The notes below the pieces were generated by a model. The model worked only from the letters and a program-made list of their open reading frames with translations. It did no database searches and was not told the DNA's origin. This document shows, in pieces, positions 10,533 to 21,059 of a DNA stretch of 64,000 nt. Within the stretch, counting starts at the first letter, position 1. Each line of letters opens with the position of its first letter. Source of the DNA: Paralithodes platypus (taxonomy: Eukaryota; Arthropoda; Malacostraca; Decapoda; Lithodidae); NCBI GenBank assembly GCA_032716605.1, contig CM064539.1, forward strand, positions 3,173,550-3,237,549. The letters run 5' to 3'. Made by a program: the position numbers and the translations under genes.

Positions 10533-10802
10533 TTTGGTGGTGTAATGGTTTAGATGCTTATGTTCTGGGTGTGGTGTCCCGAGTTCGAATCCAGGGAGGA
10601 TCATATGTTTTCATTATTTTTTTCAAGTGCATTGGAGTTTGTATTTTTTTTTTTTTATTTATTTTTTTTTTTTGTTCTATATTCCAACTTACTTCCTCTC
10701 GGGCATAGGCTGAGAGCCTTAACATTCACGGCTTTACTATGAACAGTGAAGCCCGTGAGGTCTTGTTCCAGTAATGATTAATGTTAAGAACCGGGTGTTA
10801 CT
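10533..10802 (+). mobile_element. SINE family B (tRNA-derived), with an insert before its 3' end
   Basis: The A-box region TGGTGGTGTAATGGTT is at about 10536, and the B box GAGTTCGAATCC at 10581-10592. The body to 10636 and the end ATTAATGTTAAGAACCGGGT at about 10776 match the minus-strand copy at 16370-16505, where they are adjacent. About 130 bp of T-rich unrelated sequence separates them here. Confidence 0.65.
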
Positions 10803-11099
10803 TAATTCCATATTGTCGTTCAGTTTATATGTACAGTCTCCCATATAAGTTATGTTCCTCTAAGTTACCTTTGGTTTATTTTTACCTCTATGAAGTCGAA
10901 TATGAAATTAATATTAGTGTGGTTGAATTAAGAATGTAGTTTGTAATGCAATCGTGAATTTACCCGTTATGTAATTTAGTAAGAGACTACACTTCCAATC
11001 ACTCTAACTTTGCTTCCATATTTCATATCATGTAAACAAATAGAAGATATTTTCTGGCAAACTCATCCAAGTACAGGCGCACTGATAAGTCATATCTCA

Positions 11100-11230
11100 G
11101 GTGTCATTACATTCTCTCCAGATATTTGTGTGAGAGTTGGGCACCTTATCCACTCGACCATGAGCGAATATAAGGGAAGTAACCTTAGTTCTTATAATTG
11201 TGAAGAACCAGATTATAGTCACGTGGAGGA
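11100..11230 (-). mobile_element. SINE family C, minus copy
   Basis: The reverse complement carries the A box TGGTCGAGTGGATA (11147-11160), and an AAGAACTAAGGTTACTTCC block precedes it. It stands head-to-head with the plus copy that follows. Confidence 0.65.
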
Positions 11231-11400
11231 CTATACCTTCTCAGTCCTCATCAAGACCTCTTCAAAGAAAACTAAGGTTGCTTCCCTTCTATCTGCTCAT
11301 GGTCGAGGGGATACGGTGACCAACTCTCACAAAATGACCTGGAGAGAGTGGGCTCGAATCCTGGTCAGAATGCCTCTCTCCCAAGTCCTCTTCTTCCCTT
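11213..11400 (+). mobile_element. SINE family C, plus copy
   Basis: A box ATGGTCGAGGGGATA at about 11299-11313 and B box GGCTCGAATCC at 11351-11361, followed by TGGTCAGAATGCCTCTCTCC. The same unit is at 20010-20190. The 137-codon frame through this region is not a gene. Confidence 0.7.
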
Positions 11401-11574
11401 CCCTCCTCCACCCTCTACTCTAATAGTCTGCTTCTTCGCCTTCCCTCTTCCTTCTTCAGCCATCTTCCCCCTTGACCCGGATACAGCAGTGATAGTAAAC
11501 ACAGGGGAAGGACAGACGGAGTGGGAGTATACTGGGTTACACTAAGAGAAGCAGCTCTATATACATACACTATA

Positions 11575-11655
<81 letters not shown>
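11575..11655. repeat. (AT)n microsatellite
   Basis: About 80 bp of uninterrupted TA dinucleotides. Confidence 0.95.
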
Positions 11656-11657
<2 letters not shown>

Positions 11658-11659
11658 TT

Positions 11660-12195
11660 TGTAAGAATATTATAAACCTCAACATCAAAAATTTAAAAGA
11701 AATGGCGGCATTTCGAATATATTTATTCCACATTGATTTTGACCGACACAAATATTCAATATAATATATAAGAAGGAAAGGCTAATTTAGAAGATTACCA
11801 TTGGAAATCCCCCAAAACATTGAGTTTCATAGTGGAAATCGACGTCGACTATTTTATATTTATACTTAATTTAACTTTGCATGGCTTTAATTTAATGTTT
11901 AGAATGGTAACAATAGGTCTGTATAAATCAATTATAAATTATTTTCACACACATTCCAATGGTGTAATCCAAATTTGTCCATTGTCAGTAGTTTTGTTTA
12001 TATGAATATTTAAAAAAAAAAGTAAAAGTCGGTTTAACTGAGATTATGTAATCATACTGCGACTTATACAGCAATACATTACAGCTCAACGTATAGGGCA
12101 ATATATGATAAAGATAATACAATGGTAACCAACTTCCTATAACAAAAACTTTCTTCTATGCAAATATTTGTCTATATGCAACAATTATGTTCGAA
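11660..12195. other. AT-rich spacer, nothing recognised
   Basis: No repeat family, tRNA-like box or convincing coding frame is seen in these 535 bp. Open frames are short and of biased AT composition. Confidence 0.5.
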
Positions 12196-12196
12196 C

Positions 12197-12425
12197 TTAA
12201 CCCTCTCCGACATATGACGCGATGTTGAGCCTATTGGAGATACTTTAAAGCCTTTGTTACCATCAGGGGTATTTAGAAACCTTTAGTTTAGTTACTTCAA
12301 CCTCTGCAGTTGTCTTTGAGTTAGCTGTGGGCAGAAAACTAATTTTTGAGAGGTAATTATAAGAGTGAGAGAACTCTATTTCTTATTGCTAATCTGGCAA
12401 TCTCATAAATGCGTGAAAGGGTTAA
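12197..12425 (-). mobile_element. V-family MITE
   Basis: TTAACCCTCTCCGACATATG begins at 12197, and the right end AAAGGGTTAA gives TTAA at 12422-12425. A short deletion removes the AACCTCTGCGT block near the right end. Confidence 0.85.
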
Positions 12426-12474
12426 AATTATATCTTGATACTATTACCCGTCCATAATTACGAAAGATATGTGA

Positions 12475-12625
12475 AAAAGAACACCTTGAGATGGTTCGGC
12501 CATATGGAACGTATGGGAAGCGAGAGAATGACTAAGAGGGTGTACGAGAGCGAGGTGGAAGGACAGAGAGATAGAGATGAAAACCGAAAGAGAGGTGGAA
12601 GGATGGAGTGAGGAAGTATATGGAA
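12475..12625 (+). pseudogene. RTE/Jockey-like LINE ORF2 C-terminal fragment
   Basis: The plus frame reads TLRWFGHMERMGSERMTKR and then YESEVEGQRD before it shifts. It matches the end of the LINE at 55376-56740 and the fragment at 776-960. Dead 5'-truncated copy. Confidence 0.65.
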
Positions 12626-12678
12626 TTCTTTACTATGTAAGAATAATTATGGTACCCTACTGTACAGTCAATACATTA

Positions 12679-12679
<1 letters not shown>

Positions 12680-12739
<60 letters not shown>

Positions 12740-12880
12740 TTCCTATCCTGTCCTTCAACTTTCCTTTTCTATCGGATATGCCATCTCTGCTAGAATTAAG
12801 TCCTGACCACCTCGTTTAGATCGTAATGTCTGGGTGGCCAGTGTATATATGTAAATCTATGCAAATCTCTCTCTCACACA
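12680..12880 (+). repeat. (CT)n tract and Q repeat
   Basis: CT repeats run about 12680-12735. A Q copy (GTCCTGACCACCTCGTTTAG, GGCCAGTGTATATATG) follows at about 12740-12880 and itself ends in CT then CA repeats. Confidence 0.6.
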
Positions 12881-13087
12881 CCACACACACACACATTTCA
12901 AACACAAACAAAGCCGAAGGGTCCACATTATCGTTCTCATTTATCCAACTCTGTACAAACACCATCAGAATACGAGGTGAGGGAGGGAGGGAGAGAGGGA
13001 CCAGAAATTAGGAAGATTTTTGTGGGCTGCGAAACTTGCCGGGAAAATGGGATGAAAAAGTTGGGGAGGGGAGCGAGGGGCGGGGGA

Positions 13088-13281
13088 TTAAGCCGGTATC
13101 ACACGAGCGCTTTTTCACTCAACACTGGTCTGGCAGCTTATGAGGTAAACATTTAATATTTTGCTGTTCATCTAGCATTAGTCTAGCTTCCGATACCAGT
13201 GTAATATATTCCAGAAATGTTGCCAGAAAAATGTTGAGCATCAAATGTTGACTATAAATCTCTCGTGTGATACCGGCTTTA
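13088..13281. mobile_element. S-family MITE, TTA duplicated
   Basis: AGCCGGTATCACACGAGCGC starts at 13091 and the right end GTGATACCGGCT stops at 13278. TTA lies at 13088-13090 and 13279-13281. The interior is slightly shorter than in other copies. Confidence 0.85.
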
Positions 13282-13689
13282 CTTAGGGAGGGAAGGAACA
13301 AAGAAAAGTGCGGGTTACAATAGCTGTGTAGAGGAACTAGGAATGGGGAGAGAATACAGTGTAAGTTTGAAGACTGTTGGATCAGGAGGGGATGGAAAGA
13401 GTGGGAAGGTATGAACGCACTGATAAGAAAAACCTGTTATCCTCCGGCAAATTGTGGAGTTGAGTGAGTGAAGGGGGGGACAGTGAATGAAGGAGGATAC
13501 ATGTTTTTCATAATAGATAAGAGAGAAGGTCGGGGATGTAGATATATGCGGAAAATGAAGTTAGAAACATACACACATACCAAAGAGAACCAAGTAAAAC
13601 ATGGAACGAAAATAATCGGAGATATGCAAGACACAGAGGGTCAAGTGAAACATAGAACTGAGAAAAATAGAGCACCAAGTTTTGTTTTT

Positions 13690-13974
13690 CTACGTGAATG
13701 AGGGAGACAAAAGGCATAAGTGCCTGCAGCGAGTGCCTCCCCCAGATTTGAAAGAGTGACAGGGCCAAAATCAAGGGACGTTCGAGCTAAAATGCCTGGA
13801 CACACGGAGTTTGAAGCAATTTAAGTCATAGGAAGAGGGATAGACTGATTCTGGGAGAGAGTTCCAAAGCTCAGCAGTTGAATAGAAGAAAGTCTGAGAA
13901 AATATAAAACACAAAGAAACAGTACAGATCCAAGAAAAACCTAAAATCAAGAGAAACAGAAAACAAATGTAGCC
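13690..13974 (-). pseudogene. LINE Z, 3' coding end and UTR
   Basis: The minus frame ending at 13771 contains STAELWNSLPESVYPSSYDL followed by NCFKLRVSRHF. Such W-N-x-LP...FK-x-R blocks are the usual C-terminus of LINE reverse transcriptases. No RT catalytic motifs remain. Its 5' side is cut by element X at 13975. Confidence 0.7.
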
Positions 13975-14990
13975 TACAGTCGCGCTAATAAGTGATGTCT
14001 CGGCACCAAGTATGTTTTGATCAATAATTAGTATCAGCAATATCTAAGCTTCATTTCTTCATATCGAGTGAAATATACAAACATGGTCCTACACTTACCC
14101 ACCCTATTCAACATCTGACAGATATTAATACAGCACAGAGCGAACCAAACGTAATGACAGCTGGGACATGACTTATGAGCTTGAGTGAGATATACCAACA
14201 TGTTCCTACACTTACCCACCCTATTCAACATCTGACAGACATTAATACAGCACAGAGCGAACCAAACGTAATGACAGCTGGGACATGACTTATTAGCTTG
14301 AGTGAGATATACCAACATGTTCCTACACTTACCCACCCTATTCAACATCTGACAGACATTAATACAGCACAGAGCGAACCAAACGTAATGACAGCTGGGA
14401 CATGACTTATTAGCTTGAGTGAGATATACCAACATGTTCCTACACTTACCCACCCTATTCAACATCTGACAGATATTAATACAGCACAGAGCGAACCAAA
14501 CGTAATGACAGCTGGGACATGACTTATTAGCTTGAGTGAGATATACCAACATGGTCCTAAACTTACCCACCCTATTCAACATCTGACAGACATTAATACA
14601 GCACAGAGCGAACCAAACGTAATGACAGCTGGGACATGACTTATTAGCTTGACTGAGATATACCAACATGTTCCTACACTTACCCACCCTATTCAACATC
14701 TGACAGACATTAATACAGCACAGAGCGAACCAAACGTAATGACAGCTGGGACATGACTTAAAGCCGGTATCACACGAGCGCTTTTTCACACAACATTTAC
14801 CCTCAACACTGGTCTGGCAGCTTATGAGGTCAACATTTAATATTTTTCTGTTACCTAAAATCCTCTATCATCAGTCTAGTTTCCGTTACTAAGCACAAAA
14901 TAATCCAGAAATGTTGCCAGAAAATGTTGATTATCGAATGTTGACTATAAAACCTCTCGTGTGATACCGGCTTTATGAGCGCGATCGTTC
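13975..14990. mobile_element. Element X: TIR element with six 117-bp internal repeats, right TIR split by S
   Basis: The left terminus CAGTCGCGCTAATAAGTG follows a TA at 13975-13976. A TCGAGTGAAATATACAAACA block leads into six 117-bp units (14045-14757). The right terminus (ACTTA...GAGCGCG) is interrupted by an S element at 14761-14972 and resumes at 14973. The complete second copy is at 39664-40115. TA ends suggest Tc1/mariner. Because 117 = 3 x 39, a 251-codon frame stays open on the minus strand. Confidence 0.8.
14758..14975. mobile_element. S-family MITE nested in the right end of X
   Basis: The termini AAGCCGGTATCACACGAG and CTCGTGTGATACCGGCT enclose 14761-14972, with TTA at 14758-14760 and 14973-14975. 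The target is the TTA in the ACTTAT of the X terminus. Confidence 0.8.
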
Positions 14991-15145
14991 ATAAAACCAA
15001 TAGAAAGCGAACCGCGAGAAATGGATAACGCTGATGATGATGGTGGTTCTGTTGGCTGGAGAAACAAATCACCCAGAGAGAGAGGGATATTGATGAAGCG
15101 GGACCCTGGTGAAAGGAAGAAGCGGACTATGATGCTGCGAATGTA

Positions 15146-15342
15146 AAGCCGTTTTTCGAGCAATTTTTACGGGCAATTATGGTCTGGCAGCTTCAAAAAT
15201 TACACCTTATCAGAATTCAACCGCCTAACGTAATCTACTTTCAGTCAAGTTACCGATACCAGTGCAAAAAAGTCCCGAATTATAACGCGAAAAAACATGC
15301 TCATGGAAAATAGACGGAAAAATCGCTCGTGTGACAGCGGCT
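15146..15342. mobile_element. S2: diverged relative of S
   Basis: Termini AGCCGTTTTTCGAGC and GCTCGTGTGACAGCGGCT, with interior TTATGGTCTGGCAGCTTC. Relatives are at 16540-16672 (right half) and 60346-60557. It is clearly a subfamily separate from S. Confidence 0.65.
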
Positions 15343-15369
15343 TAATCAAAGTAATCACGTTATACACAT

Positions 15370-15587
15370 TTAAGCCGGTATCACACGAGAACATTTATAG
15401 TCAACATTCGATGATCAACATTTTTCTGGCAACATTTCTGGAATATTTTGCAAAGGTATCGGAAACTAGACTGATGATAGATGAATTTGGGCAACCGAAA
15501 TATAATATATCTTGACCACATAAGCTGCCAGACCAGCGTTGAATAGAAATGTTGAGTGAAAAAAGCGCTCGTGTGATACCGGCTTTA
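15370..15587. mobile_element. S-family MITE, TTA duplicated
   Basis: The element spans 15373-15584 with standard termini. TTA is at 15370-15372 and 15585-15587. The right TTA also begins the TTAA of the next element. Confidence 0.85.
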
Positions 15588-15951
15588 AAAGATGGTTCAC
15601 TTCTTGGGCGATTTTTGCATGTATTCATTATCTTTCTAGTTTCCCCCCTAGACTTCCGTCAAATTAAAAAAACATCCATTAGATCCACCTTCTAGATTAA
15701 TTTGTACATTTTTCGGTAGAAAAATGTCCCGGCCGAAGGCCGGTTCTTCCAACATTACAGGCTCACTATCGTTCGCCAGGGAAAAAATCGACACCTAAAT
15801 AGCACGAAAAGTCTAAATATTGACGAAAAAATCGGGCGAAAAGTCTTAAAATCGACTAACTAATGGGGCAAACATCTTAGCATCTGAAAACTAATGGGGC
15901 TAAACATGAGGGAGAAGGGGGTCCAGAAAAAACACCTAATGTCCCCTAAAG
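15585..15951 (-). mobile_element. P2-type foldback element
   Basis: It starts TTAAAAGATGGTTCACTT and contains TGTACATTTTTCGGTAGAAA, GGCCGAAGGCCGG and AACTAATGGGGCTAAACATG. The right end near 15945 (ATGTCCCCTAA) is degraded. It matches 62268-62647 and the reverse of 8015-8340. Confidence 0.65.
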
Positions 15952-15999
15952 AGACACATAGGATAGGTTGGTAGTGGAACTCACCGTACCAACCCTACT

Positions 16000-16265
16000 T
16001 TATCTTACACTATTCAAAAATGCAATTTTCCAACCTAAGAGTGAAACGATATTCCCAATTTATTTTTCTATTCAACAGCTGAGCTCTGGAAATCTCTCCC
16101 TGAATTAATCTTTCCCTCATCCTATGACTTAAATTGCTGCAAACTTCGTGCGTCCAGGTATTTTGGTTCAAACATTCCTTAATTTTGGCCCTGTCACTTT
16201 CAACTCTAGGGGAGTCACTCGTCACAGTCAGTTTTGCCCTTTGTCTCCCTCAGCAACATAGAAAA
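16000..16265 (+). pseudogene. LINE Z 3' end
   Basis: A plus-strand copy with TTCAACAGCTGAGCTCTGGA and GACTTAAATTGCTGCAAAC blocks, aligned with 13690-13974. It ends in a short A-rich tail at about 16260. Coding frame broken. Confidence 0.65.
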
Positions 16266-16369
16266 ATAAATAATATTAAACATACTGGCAGTACCGATAC
16301 AGGATATATAATTTGGTCTTTGGATCAAATTTCTCTATTATCAATAATTAAGTAACACCCCGTTCTTAA

Positions 16370-16505
16370 CATTAATCATCAATTACAAACCCCAATGTAC
16401 TTGAATAAACTAATGAAAGCATATGGTCCTTCCGGGATTCTGACACGGGACACCACACCCAGAACATAAGCAGCTAAACCATTACACCACCAACACAGTT
16501 AAAGG
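16370..16505 (-). mobile_element. SINE family B, minus copy
   Basis: The complement shows TGGTGGTGTAATGGTTTAGC (A-box region), CATATGGTCC.. and the end AATTGATGATTAATGTTAAG. In contrast with 10533-10802 the body and tail are contiguous. Confidence 0.65.
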
Positions 16506-16539
16506 TTGAGTACACGATCACGATTAATATCCATTTTCG

Positions 16540-16672
16540 AATTTTGGATATCAATCTAATCATGTTCTCAGACCCAACTTACCAATACAAGTGCGAGACT
16601 GTCCCGAAATAATACGAGAACAAAACTTGCTCATGGAATATTGACGGAAAAAGCGCTCGTGTGACAGCGGCT
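16540..16672. mobile_element. S2 element, right half
   Basis: It contains ACCAATACAAGTGCGAGACT and ends GCGCTCGTGTGACAGCGGCT. The left terminus is missing. Confidence 0.5.
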
Positions 16673-16679
16673 GAACAAT

Positions 16680-16905
16680 AACAATATTCTTGACAACAGC
16701 AATTGGAACTAGCAACAAGTTTACCCTCCTGAAAGCTTCCAATAAGTCCAATAAAATAAAACTTTAGGAGAAGAAAACACGGACTGCTAGCACAAAAAAG
16801 TGTGGGGGAAAGAAAGCGCTTGAAAATGGTTCATATGAAAAGAAACACTGCAATTATAAAAACAAATAAAAGACACGCAAAAATGAAGCAATCAAAATGT
16901 AAAGT

Positions 16906-16945
<40 letters not shown>

Positions 16946-17955
16946 CAAAATAGTTCAAATGCAAAGAAATACCCTACAATAAAAACAAATAAAAGTAACG
17001 ATAACAGGAAGCAATCAAAAAGCAAAGTACAGAGAGAGAGAGAGAGAGAATAACGCCTAATAGTGCATGGAAAGGGAAGCAGAAATAAAAAATACGTAAT
17101 GTGAATAAGCATAACAATATACGAACCTAAGAAAAACACCACAAAGTAAAGAATTACCTAACATGACAAAAATAGAGAATAAAATATCAGGATAATATTT
17201 TGCAAAGGTGAGACAAGGGAACAAACACAAGACCACGGTAATATAACGTAACATAGCACAATATTAACTTGAGTATGATCAAACTTAACTCATTAAATGT
17301 TACACACAATGATTATAATTATAATATGCATCGAAAACGTAAAATCATGACATACCGAATATGTAGTTAATGTATTTCTAACTTTATTTAGGAGTTACAA
17401 AGGAAGATACATATGAGCCAAATGAACAAGGATTGCTGAAATATTGACGCAACAGACCCCATTTAGGGAATGCCTTTATGAGAGGAAAAGAACGATAAAA
17501 ATATACATACAAAACAAAAATAATAAATAAATAAAAAATACGCACCGGGTACGCAATTTAAATATGAATAATATGCAAGTTATTTCATCAGTTATTATGT
17601 GGATAATAAAACATGGGCCTCCAAAATACCAATAATAATAAATGCTCGAATTTGATGACAAACCATATAATATAATTCAATAAAGAGGACAATCAGGAGA
17701 CAGGTTGCCCCGTTCAGGTCGGCATAAACAAACCTGGGCGGCTCACCGGAGTTTATTATGGTGAATATGCATAGATTGCGCTGGATCACCAAAATAAGGT
17801 TTGTGGCTTTCCTAAATACTTATTTATATTGTTCTTTTGCCTGTGTGTGTGTGTGTGTGTGTATGTGTGTGTTTATGAGCGTTTGTGTTTGTGTGTATGT
17901 TCTATCCTCGTTATTGGAGCTAACGAAGAGATTGTGGGATCGTTAGTGTCTATTT
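16680..17955. other. AT-rich spacer with short (GA)n and (GT)n tracts
   Basis: (GA)n occurs near 16908-16940 and 17030-17050, and a GT-rich tract near 17840-17895. No gene, tRNA-like box or known family was found. Open frames such as 16802-17053 (+) and 17057-17254 (-) are low-complexity. Confidence 0.5.
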
Positions 17956-17961
17956 GTTTCC

Positions 17962-18034
<73 letters not shown>

Positions 18035-18086
18035 GTACAGTATATACATATACAGTATATAATATATATATATATTATATATACCG

Positions 18087-18155
<69 letters not shown>
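17962..18155. repeat. Compound (AT)n microsatellite
   Basis: Two long TA tracts (about 17962-18032 and 18088-18155) lie around a short GTATATACATATAC-type spacer and can fold on themselves. Confidence 0.95.
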
Positions 18156-18159
<4 letters not shown>

Positions 18160-18389
18160 AAGATATATTGATATACTTACGAAACCTAATAGTAGAAACT
18201 TGTTTCATAAATCAGTAGTTTCATATGCCTGGCCTCTCTCTTATGGATTTTCTTTGTGCATCACCTACACAGAGAAAACCCAGCAAGGTCTCTAAGGCTT
18301 CGTCATTGACATAATTCTTCACATGGGAAAGAAAGGCAGAGATCATCCATCACCCAAACCTTGAGAGTAAACAGTATAATGGTAAAGGA

Positions 18390-18505
18390 AATAAGGAACA
18401 GTAACAGAAGGCCTAGACAATAAGGAACAGTGACAGAAGGCCTAGACAATAAGGAACAGTAACAGAAGGCCTAGACAATAAGGAACAGTAACAGAAGGCC
18501 TTGAC
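18390..18505. repeat. 29-bp tandem repeat, four copies
   Basis: The unit AATAAGGAACAGTAACAGAA plus GGCCTAGAC is repeated four times with one or two substitutions. Confidence 0.9.
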
Positions 18506-18589
18506 AATTATGGGATTTGAAGACAAGGAAGAAAAATAACACTGGCAAAATCCAAGCCAAAGTTTGGAAACAGTATCGGTTTAGCCGGT

Positions 18590-18796
18590 ATCATACGAGA
18601 GCTTTTATAGTCAACATTCTATGATCAAAACATTTCTGGCAACATTTCTGGAATATTTTGCACTGGTATCGGAAACTAGACTGATGAAAGATGAATTTAG
18701 GCAACCAAAATATTTTATATATTGACCACATAAGCTGCCAGACCAGTGTTGAGGATAAATGTTGAGTGAAAAAGCGCTCGTGTGATACCGGCTTAA
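18590..18796. mobile_element. S-family MITE
   Basis: Termini AGCCGGTATCATACGAG (18593) and CTCGTGTGATACCGGCT (to 18793). The flanks are TTT and TAA, so the target duplication has decayed. Confidence 0.75.
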
Positions 18797-18820
18797 ATGA
18801 GAGTAGTGGAAATTAGCATG

Positions 18821-19052
18821 AATTGACCACTTGCGAGTTTCAGGCTATAAGGAAGTTGGAGCTGTAGACATCGATGGTAAATATAAATGCAATAATTATG
18901 TAGGTTTCTAATGGCTAAAGAGTACTGTATGTTGAATTGGGTTTTATGTATTTATAAATGTACTACAACCGCATTTTAACAGGTTATTCTGCTGAACATC
19001 AATATCTACATCTCCAACTTCCTTATAGATCGAAACTCCCAAGTGGTCAATT
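18821..19052. mobile_element. G-family foldback element
   Basis: The left arm is AATTGACCACTTGCGAGTTT followed by CAGGCTATAAGGAAGTTGGA. The right arm is TCCAACTTCCTTATAG..AAGTGGTCAATT. Length about 232 bp; no ORF. Confidence 0.75.
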
Positions 19053-19053
19053 G

Positions 19054-19673
19054 GCGACTTGCGAGTTTCGTTCTATAAGGAAGTTGGAGCTGTAGACAAC
19101 GATATTTAACAGAATGTACAGCTAAAAATACGGTCGTAGTATATTTATATATACCGGTACATACAACCAAATTCAACATACCATTTATCCATTAGAAACG
19201 TACATTATTATTGCATTTCTATTTTATTTCGGGTGGATGGGACTCGTTAGCCTTGGTTGGCAACCCATCTAGGGGAGACCTTATAAAAATCTGGGTGGAT
19301 GGGACTCGTCAGCCTTGGTCGGCAATCTGTCTAGGGAAGTAAACCTGATACAAATCCGTACTGCTTACCTAAGGGTAAGGCAGGTTATTGGATGGACTAG
19401 CCGAACACCACTGTAGAAAAATAGTGCTAAAAAGATAAACAGAGGGCCTCGGAGTTGGACGGATCCTAAATTGAGTGGTTAATCCTGTAAGTCCTTCAGT
19501 AAACTGGCTCGGGTTGTCCCTCTTACAGGGAATAGGTCCGCTTGGGGGTATTCTGTGTATGGCCACCATCATTAAGGGGAGTAAGGCGTCAGGCAATAGA
19601 TAGCTAGATAGATTTTATTTCGATGTTCACGGCTCCAACTTCCTTATAGCCTGAAACTCGCAAGTGGTCAATT
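19054..19673. mobile_element. Second G element, interrupted by a retroposon
   Basis: The left part 19054-19231 begins CGACTTGCGAGTTTCGTTCT. The right part 19623-19673 ends AACTCGCAAGTGGTCAATT. The 380-bp insert between them has 11-bp direct repeats. It abuts the first G copy directly. Confidence 0.75.
19221..19622 (+). mobile_element. SINE-like retroposon with 11-bp target duplication
   Basis: ATTTTATTTCG occurs at 19221-19231 and 19612-19622 around a 380-bp insert. The insert begins GGTGGATGGGACTCGT, a block repeated once within it. It ends GGCGTCAGGCAATAGATAG followed by GATA-like repeats. The LINE at 55376-56740 (-) ends with the same GGCGTCAGGCAATAGATAG, suggesting that LINE supplied the machinery (inference). 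No ORF. Confidence 0.75.
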
Positions 19674-20009
19674 GGGGTGCGAGGGAAGTGGAGGGTAAGG
19701 AGGACGATAGAGAGAGAATTATGGGTATTGATAAGAAAGTGGAAGAAGGGATGAAAACAAAGAGAGAGAGAGAGAGCAAGATGGTGGTTAGAGTGAAAAA
19801 GAAAAGAGTAATGAGGTTCAGAAACAAAACAAATAACGGCTGCATTTGTTTATAGATCCATACTACCTCAGTCACCAAGAATAATACTAGAAATGCCACA
19901 ACTCTACTACGATTAGAACTATGTGATATCTAATGATAATGTAAGACAGGTTGGGGGAAGGGGGTGTAAAATAGTCATAGTTGAAGTCTAAAAAACTCAC
20001 CACGTGTTC

Positions 20010-20190
20010 GAAGGCATAGTCTTCCACGAGACTATAACCTGGTTCTTCAAATAAGAACTAAGGTTGCGTTCCTTATATCCGCTCATGGCCAAGTGGTTAC
20101 GGTGCCCGACTCTCCCAAATATACCTGGAGTGAGTGGGTTCGAATCCTGGTCAGGATACCTCTCTCCCAACTCTGTGATACTCTTCATTA
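20010..20190 (+). mobile_element. SINE family C
   Basis: A box ATGGCCAAGTGGTTACGG near 20085 and B box GGGTTCGAATCC near 20139, with a long Ser/Leu-like spacing between them. A 5' leader GAACTAAGGTTGCGTTCC is shared with 11265-11290, and the tail CTCTCTCCCAACTCTGTGAT follows. Confidence 0.7.
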
Positions 20191-20409
20191 TTCTCCCGTC
20201 TATTATGTTAATAAGTTATATTCCATGGCATATGACCTGCTATAAATACATGTCCCCGCCAGTTATTACAACAATGACCATAACATAATGAAATAACCTT
20301 TGTCCTTTCAATTATATCATCATAGTAATCGATCACATTCAACAATTAGGCCTACTACAATTATTACCAGTATCACAGCAATATATTCTTGTAATATTAT
20401 AATTCATAG

Positions 20410-21055
20410 TTTTGTTTTGGCTTATCACACTTGCTTATGGTAGTCCATCGTAGTCCGATGATGACGTTCCCTTCCTGCAAAGCAGGAAGAGAAAACCTGC
20501 GCATAGAAGAATTTAGAGTGCCGAGGGAGGTGCGCAGTCCCAACTTCACTATCTTGGTACTGAACAGGGGTTGCTGATGGCAAGGGGGTGACCCAAGACG
20601 ACCCGCTCCTACTCAATACTGCATGGGACTGCCGGGATTCCAGTTTGTCGGAAACCGCCAGGACGTGACCCCAACGTCTGCTTTTCTCTCAGGGTGTGCT
20701 CCCCTAGCCTTGGTCTTACTAGACTAAACCACAAGGCAGTGGGTGTGTGCGGTTGTTGGTAGATGACAAGGATGCACATCATACCTCTGGGGGCCACCGC
20801 ATGCCCGGAGATCCCCTATTGATTTAGCCTGGGGTCGCAAGACACCCAGTTACCGTGTGTGGCCCAGGGGAGGCACAATAGGAGTCTTGGTGATGGAGAG
20901 GCTATGTACTGGCAGAGGGAGACTTACACACTCGGCTCCCCTTTCACCACAAGGGTTAGCCAGCGGCAGCAGCTGAAAGCTAGAATTGCATGCAAGCAAG
21001 CAGCACTACACCAACATGCTACTGCACTAGTCGCATCACATCACCCTGTGTGACT
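20410..21055. other. GC-richer unassigned stretch
   Basis: Composition is clearly more GC-rich than the surroundings. No frame runs through, and no protein family is recognised in six frames. It may be the non-coding part of an old retroelement. The short frame 20859-21053 is not convincing. Confidence 0.3.
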
Positions 21056-21059
21056 ACAC

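Noticed and set aside
14034..14789. 251-codon Cys-rich repeat protein on the minus strand
   Set aside because: The 117-bp unit is a multiple of three and belongs to the non-autonomous element X. No start context or conservation beyond the repeat is visible.
18390..18505. CRISPR-like array
   Set aside because: The 29-bp units are contiguous with no spacers; it is a plain tandem repeat in an animal genome.
20083..20160. Functional tRNA gene
   Set aside because: A and B boxes are good, but the same unit with the same non-tRNA leader and tail occurs at 11100-11400, so it is a SINE.
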